From positions 1-9,335 of the forward strand of contig WFXT01000249.1 in the NCBI GenBank assembly GCA_015490475.1: a stretch of 9,335 nucleotides of DNA. The letters are read 5' to 3'. Source of the DNA: Bacteroidota bacterium. GTDB taxonomy: Bacteria; Bacteroidota; Bacteroidia; JAADEI01. Each line of letters starts with the position of its first letter. The stretch's first letter is position 1. Below are positions 6,099 through 9,335 of the stretch, piece by piece. Both the position numbers and the translations under genes were made by a program. The notes beneath the pieces were generated by a model. That model had not been told where the DNA came from and ran no database searches. It saw only the letters and a program-made list of their open reading frames with translations.

Positions 6099-7336
6099 CA
6101 CTTAATATTCTTTTCAAGGTTAATGGTAAGTGTCGTCCAGATAACATATCCTGTTGAAGGCACTGGTCCTATTTTGGGCAATGCCCTCCAGTTTCTGAGT
6201 TGTTCCGACGCTTTCCCGTACGTTCCACTTACTTCCAGAACAAAATTTGATGCAAAATATCTCACAAGAAAAGTGGCTTCATAAGACACAAAAGGAGATG
6301 AACCTTGCATATACAAATTCCTAAATATTGACCCCAGCACACTAAATTGCCAATTTTTTAGTAGCACACCTAAATTAGTTTCCAATTGCATTAATCCAGC
6401 ATAACCCCATGTAGTGGGATTCCAGTACCAATCAAGGAATCCATAATACCTATGCCACAATCCCATCTCTGCATAAAAAGAACTTTCAAAGTCATTCAGT
6501 GTACTTAATGGTTGCCCACTTATAACCACAGCAGAAACTTCCCCCATGAATCTTTTTACTTTACCCTGAGTTCTAAGGACCGACATAAAGGCTCGAACAG
6601 GAATTCTTTTAATGCCTTGCCCCGGCACAAACCTATCTGTAACACCAAACTGAAAATATCCCTCAAGGAACACACCAAGAAACTTCTCCCCCTTGGTTAT
6701 TAACACTGGGATTTGCCCTCCCACAGTATGACGCCACACAATAAAACTATCTCTGCCCATACTATACTCACTCAAAGCAAGCAGGAAAAAACTGTCCTTT
6801 TGAAGATATGCCACATGGAAACCTTTTTGGGAAAGCCATGCTGTAAGTTCTGATTCAACGGGATAAAACCACCCGCCACCTGCTTCAACAAACCATCCGG
6901 ATGCGTTGTAACGAATACGAACCATATCAGGATACACAGGAACAATATTCCATAACTCTACTCCGAAAAGGCGTCCTGTACCATATTTAACAAATTGTCG
7001 TCCTGCCCGAATCACAAACCTATCCGTCACCTGCCACTTTACCCAGTTTTCGCCTGCATAAACACTGGCAAACCGTCCGTATGCATAAGATGGCAAGGGA
7101 ACAGACACAAATTGCGTCCATCGGTTTGAAATATTCAAGCCAGTTCGGATGGTTACCTTTCCTGAACTAAATTTAAGAAAAGGCGAAAATCTCTGCTCTG
7201 CCAAAACAGGTTGACTATACTTATACACAAAAAAATTTCTTCCAGTTTGGAAACGCATAAATGTTTCAATTCCCACTGAAAGGGAATCATTGCTATTACT
7301 ACCAAAGGCAAACAAAAGCAAGAATAGAGGATTCAT
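6098..7336 (-). CDS. alginate-export-like outer-membrane beta-barrel protein
   Basis: From the ATG at 7336 this is 412 residues. The N-terminus MNPLFLLLFAFGSNS is a short hydrophobic export signal lacking the usual Lys or Arg; a TTG at 7354 would add six residues but would lie upstream of a promoter-like box. The body alternates aromatic and polar strands, as in a large barrel. Three segments match what I know of the alginate-export (AlgE-like) porin domain: RAGRQFVKYGTGRLFG (110-125), followed by a PDMVRIRY strand; LEGYFQFG (234-241); and HRYYGFLDWYW (295-305), preceded by an SGQPL loop. The length is usual for the family. In Pseudomonas AlgE exports alginate, but many Bacteroidota members are general or unknown porins, and no alginate genes are near, so the substrate is open. 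Its stop overlaps the phosphatidyltransferase start, making it the first gene of a three-gene cluster ending in pyrB. Confidence 0.72.
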   Translation of the reverse strand: MNPLFLLLFAFGSNSNDSLSVGIETFMRFQTGRNFFVYKYSQPVLAEQRFSPFLKFSSGKVTIRTGLNISNRWTQFVSVPLPSYAYGRFASVYAGENWVKWQVTDRFVIRAGRQFVKYGTGRLFGVELWNIVPVYPDMVRIRYNASGWFVEAGGGWFYPVESELTAWLSQKGFHVAYLQKDSFFLLALSEYSMGRDSFIVWRHTVGGQIPVLITKGEKFLGVFLEGYFQFGVTDRFVPGQGIKRIPVRAFMSVLRTQGKVKRFMGEVSAVVISGQPLSTLNDFESSFYAEMGLWHRYYGFLDWYWNPTTWGYAGLMQLETNLGVLLKNWQFSVLGSIFRNLYMQGSSPFVSYEATFLVRYFASNFVLEVSGTYGKASEQLRNWRALPKIGPVPSTGYVIWTTLTINLEKNIK

Positions 7337-7523
7337 GGATGCAAAGATATGCAAACATGCAAGTCCTTATGGTTTACAGCCATTATTATGACACATGAAG
7401 AAATAAAGTACAGAGTTGTTGTTCCTTGGCAAATGGGTGGTTATCAGGCAACGGGTTGATTCGGTAATGGCAACAGTTCCAAGCAAAGAGCAAAAATAAA
7501 ATATGAGATAAAGTAGCAAGTTT
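7337..7523. other. divergent intergenic region with imperfect direct repeats
   Basis: The 187 bases between the barrel gene and the restriction-enzyme fragment hold no convincing gene. All reading is broken by stops, including TAA at 7497 and 7509 in the frame of the downstream gene. A GGCAA-containing unit recurs imperfectly: GGCAAATGGGTGG at 7428-7440, GGCAACGGGTTGA at 7447-7459 and GGCAACAGTTCC at 7469-7480. A 23-codon plus-strand frame from ATG 7388 to TGA 7459 is too short to call. No plus-strand promoter box is clear. Confidence 0.4.
7342..7349 (-). promoter_or_regulatory. putative -7 box (TATCTTTG) just before the barrel gene
   Basis: Read on the minus strand, 7349-7342 is TATCTTTG, an exact TAnnTTTG match, five bases before the ATG at 7336. 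If used, transcription would begin at or next to the ATG, giving an almost leaderless mRNA for the barrel, phosphatidyltransferase and pyrB cluster. No TTG is seen at the expected -33 distance. Confidence 0.3.
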
Positions 7524-8018
7524 ATGAAGGAAGGTATGTTTAGGAAATTAGGTGCTAATATAGAAGAGATAAACATAAGGAAGGAATTGTCTATGTTACG
7601 AAAACAGGTAGGACAAGGACACCTTGTAAATGTAAGTAAAGATTGTGCTGACCTTTACTTGAAAAACAAAAATGGACGAGAATATTTTATAGACATAACC
7701 AGTGCCAAGCCCAACATGAAAGAATTTAAAGCAATGAAGCGTAAAATATTGATATGGCAGGCTATACGCCTCTCAGAACAATCCAAGCGAAAAGTGGAAG
7801 GCAGAATAGCAATTCCTTATAATCCATATCACCCTAAGCCTTATGAACGGTGGACATTGAAAGGTCTTTACGACCTAAAAAGGCAGGAAGTAATGGTGGG
7901 AAAAGAATTCTGGAACTTTATAGCAAAAGATGATATATACGATGGTTTGCTTGATGCCTTTGAATCAGCGGGGGCATTTAAATCACTCATTGACCAATCC
8001 TTTAGTAAATTTAAGTGA
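7524..8018 (+). CDS. TdeIII-family type II restriction endonuclease, C-terminal half, probable remnant
   Basis: This 164-residue protein matches, from memory, the C-terminal half of TdeIII-type endonucleases, enzymes of about 260 residues in the PD-(D/E)XK superfamily that cut DNA. The shared stretch includes ADLYLK (42-47), REYFID (52-57), AKPNMKEFKAMKRK (61-74), RIAIPYNPYHPKPYERWT (94-111), KEFWNF (117-122) and the tail SLIDQSFSKF. The N-terminal 100 or so residues are missing. In-frame stops at 7509 and 7497 close the upstream frame, so this is a truncated remnant or an unusually short form. The catalytic motif is also odd: Asp43 and Asp57 are present, but DxK reads DIT (Thr59), where I expect DIK; Lys62 is the nearest lysine. 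A second ATG at 7536 follows GAAGGAAGGT and may be the true start. No cognate methyltransferase is in the window. It is probably inactive as a nuclease, though the frame is intact. Confidence 0.6.
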   Translation: MKEGMFRKLGANIEEINIRKELSMLRKQVGQGHLVNVSKDCADLYLKNKNGREYFIDITSAKPNMKEFKAMKRKILIWQAIRLSEQSKRKVEGRIAIPYNPYHPKPYERWTLKGLYDLKRQEVMVGKEFWNFIAKDDIYDGLLDAFESAGAFKSLIDQSFSKFK

Positions 8019-8061
8019 AAAATTATATCTTAGCCACAGTTTAAACAAACCCCGCACACAA

Positions 8062-9335
8062 ATGCCTGCAGGAAAAAAACTGTATGATATACTTCTTAAG
8101 TTAACGCCACAAGAGAGGCGAATAATCAAAAGTAAACTTGAGAATTATAAAGAGTTATCACAGGAAGAACACTTCTTGCTGTACGTACTTAAGTATTTCA
8201 AACCAGACATTAAAGAGTTAGAACAATTAGAAAGGCAATATGCCCATCGGGAAAGGCTTTTGGCAAGCAGGATGAGGCAGTTGCGTAGCAGAGCATCAAA
8301 CATACTTCTCACAATGCTTATTAATTTGTGTGCAGAAGAACATGTAATAATCAAGAGTCTTTTGAATATGGCTATTGCTGTTGAAATGCGTCGTAGGAAA
8401 CTATACCCACGTGCTATTGAAATTAATAAGAAACTGCTTGCCGACCCTGTGGTACCATTCTATTCCCCAGAACTCAGACTTCTTGCATTTTCTGAACTTC
8501 AGAAAATTAGTAGGGTTGATACACGATATGCCCCTTCATTAAATGGACAACTGGAAATAATTAAAGAATTTAGCGAAGAACTTTCTCATCTGCTTGATTA
8601 TTTGAAAATATCCTCTCAATACAGTTATTTGAGAGAGTGGGAACGAACAACAGAACTTCCCCTTAAAGCATCAGACATTCCAGAAGAGGTTGTTGAAACT
8701 TATGAAATGTTTGAATCGCTATCTCCACAGTCTGTTAGTGACCGACCTCCTTTTGTCTTCAGAATATATGCCCTCTCTGCGGGTGTGCTGTACAGGATAT
8801 GTCTGCACTTTAATACTGCTTTCAATTGGTTGTCTGAGTTAAAGGCAATATATAATGACCTACTAAAGAATACTGAAAATAGGCAACTGCTTGCAGACCA
8901 ATATCTTCATGATATGATTCACTTATGTGCGAATGCAATTGGACTTGGCTTCAAAGACAACATAACGCTCATTGAGCAAATTGAGCAGGATTTAAAAAAA
9001 TTTCAAAACTTTATATCTCCAGAACGTTATCAATCATATCAGGCGACACTCTTTTCATTTAAGACAATAGCGATGTTCAAACAGGGCAAAGTTGAAGACA
9101 TAATCAGATTGTTTAGTAAACCTGCAGACCGTTATAAGAAGATTCTTGCCAATCAAGACAAACACCCAATACTTAATAATGCACAGATTGTTTACTTAAT
9201 GTCCCTTGCAGCGAAAGGTAAAACAGCACAAGCAATAAAGAATGCTCAAGAAATACTGAACAATTTGAAGACTAAAAATTATGAGATAACTATATCTCTT
9301 TTAATTATTATCACATATGCTTCATTACTGAGTGG
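8062..9335 (+). CDS. unrecognised helical repeat-like protein, 3' end missing
   Basis: An open frame runs from ATG 8062 to the right edge without a stop (424 codons plus two bases), so the protein is larger than shown. I do not recognise it with certainty. It has no signal peptide or membrane segment and is almost wholly predicted helix, rich in Leu, Lys, Glu and Ile, suggesting a cytoplasmic alpha-solenoid (TPR-like) fold. The opening KKLYDILLKLTPQERRIIKS recalls the start of a Bacteroidota family of uncharacterised helical proteins (L..LT..E.RY.K). The amphipathic pairs near residues 100-150 and 375-420 (AKGKTAQAIKNAQEIL) look like TPR units. It follows the endonuclease fragment by 43 bases on the same strand and could share its transcript. 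No Shine-Dalgarno precedes the ATG (CGCACACAA). The reading frame is secure; role and family are open. Confidence 0.7.
   Translation, partial: MPAGKKLYDILLKLTPQERRIIKSKLENYKELSQEEHFLLYVLKYFKPDIKELEQLERQYAHRERLLASRMRQLRSRASNILLTMLINLCAEEHVIIKSLLNMAIAVEMRRRKLYPRAIEINKKLLADPVVPFYSPELRLLAFSELQKISRVDTRYAPSLNGQLEIIKEFSEELSHLLDYLKISSQYSYLREWERTTELPLKASDIPEEVVETYEMFESLSPQSVSDRPPFVFRIYALSAGVLYRICLHFNTAFNWLSELKAIYNDLLKNTENRQLLADQYLHDMIHLCANAIGLGFKDNITLIEQIEQDLKKFQNFISPERYQSYQATLFSFKTIAMFKQGKVEDIIRLFSKPADRYKKILANQDKHPILNNAQIVYLMSLAAKGKTAQAIKNAQEILNNLKTKNYEITISLLIIITYASLLS

Noticed and set aside
5997..6284. 95-codon plus-strand open frame
   Set aside because: It is antisense across the phosphatidyltransferase and barrel genes and carries no motif.
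7388..7459. 23-codon plus-strand frame (starts MTHEEIKYRVVV) before the endonuclease fragment
   Set aside because: It could be a gene remnant, but it is too short to tell from chance and matches no part of the endonuclease that I know.
7447..7470. GGGTTGATTC resembling a tRNA T-loop
   Set aside because: The flanking bases do not pair as a T stem and no acceptor or anticodon arms can be drawn.
7367..7576. 69-codon minus-strand frame with a hydrophobic stretch
   Set aside because: It crosses the start of the endonuclease fragment; its hydrophobic run is the antisense of A-rich DNA, and it has no good start context.
8145..8354. 69-codon minus-strand open frame
   Set aside because: It lies wholly antisense within the long helical-protein frame.

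Overview
The window (about 40% G+C by eye) looks like chromosomal DNA of a Gram-negative member of the Bacteroidota/Chlorobiota-type lineages. The reasons are two outer-membrane beta-barrel proteins of types common there, the near absence of Shine-Dalgarno sequences before start codons, and two boxes matching the Bacteroidota promoter element TAnnTTTG upstream of genes. The lineage call is an inference. A thermophilic or uncultured relative (Kapabacteria-like, for example) is possible but cannot be shown from this sequence.

Layout. Minus strand, 1-1122: the 5' part of a DUF488 gene running off the left edge, preceded by a small secreted beta-barrel protein. Plus strand, 1156-3878: fabG (3-oxoacyl-ACP reductase of fatty-acid synthesis), overlapping by one base a membrane-anchored protein with a von Willebrand A-type metal site. 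Plus strand, 3973-4371: a small membrane-anchored coiled-coil protein built on six 7-residue repeats. Minus strand, 7336-4403: a tight three-gene cluster of an alginate-export-like outer-membrane protein, a CDP-alcohol phosphatidyltransferase and pyrB (aspartate carbamoyltransferase). Plus strand, 7524-9335: what looks like the C-terminal half of a TdeIII-family type II restriction endonuclease with no methyltransferase beside it, then the first 424 codons of a large helical protein I do not recognise, running off the right edge.

How the genes fit together. Core metabolism (fabG for lipids, pyrB for pyrimidines) is mixed with envelope genes. The vWA-like gene is probably translationally coupled to fabG. 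The phosphatidyltransferase is probably coupled to the barrel gene, with pyrB 13 bases further on. I see no tRNA, rRNA, CRISPR array, transposase or integrase.

The least ordinary parts are the restriction-enzyme fragment (missing N-terminal half, altered catalytic motif), the unknown helical protein after it, and the all-phenylalanine heptad repeat of the small coiled-coil protein. I do not see a convincing complete novel system; the right-hand end, which is cut off, is the best place to look for one.
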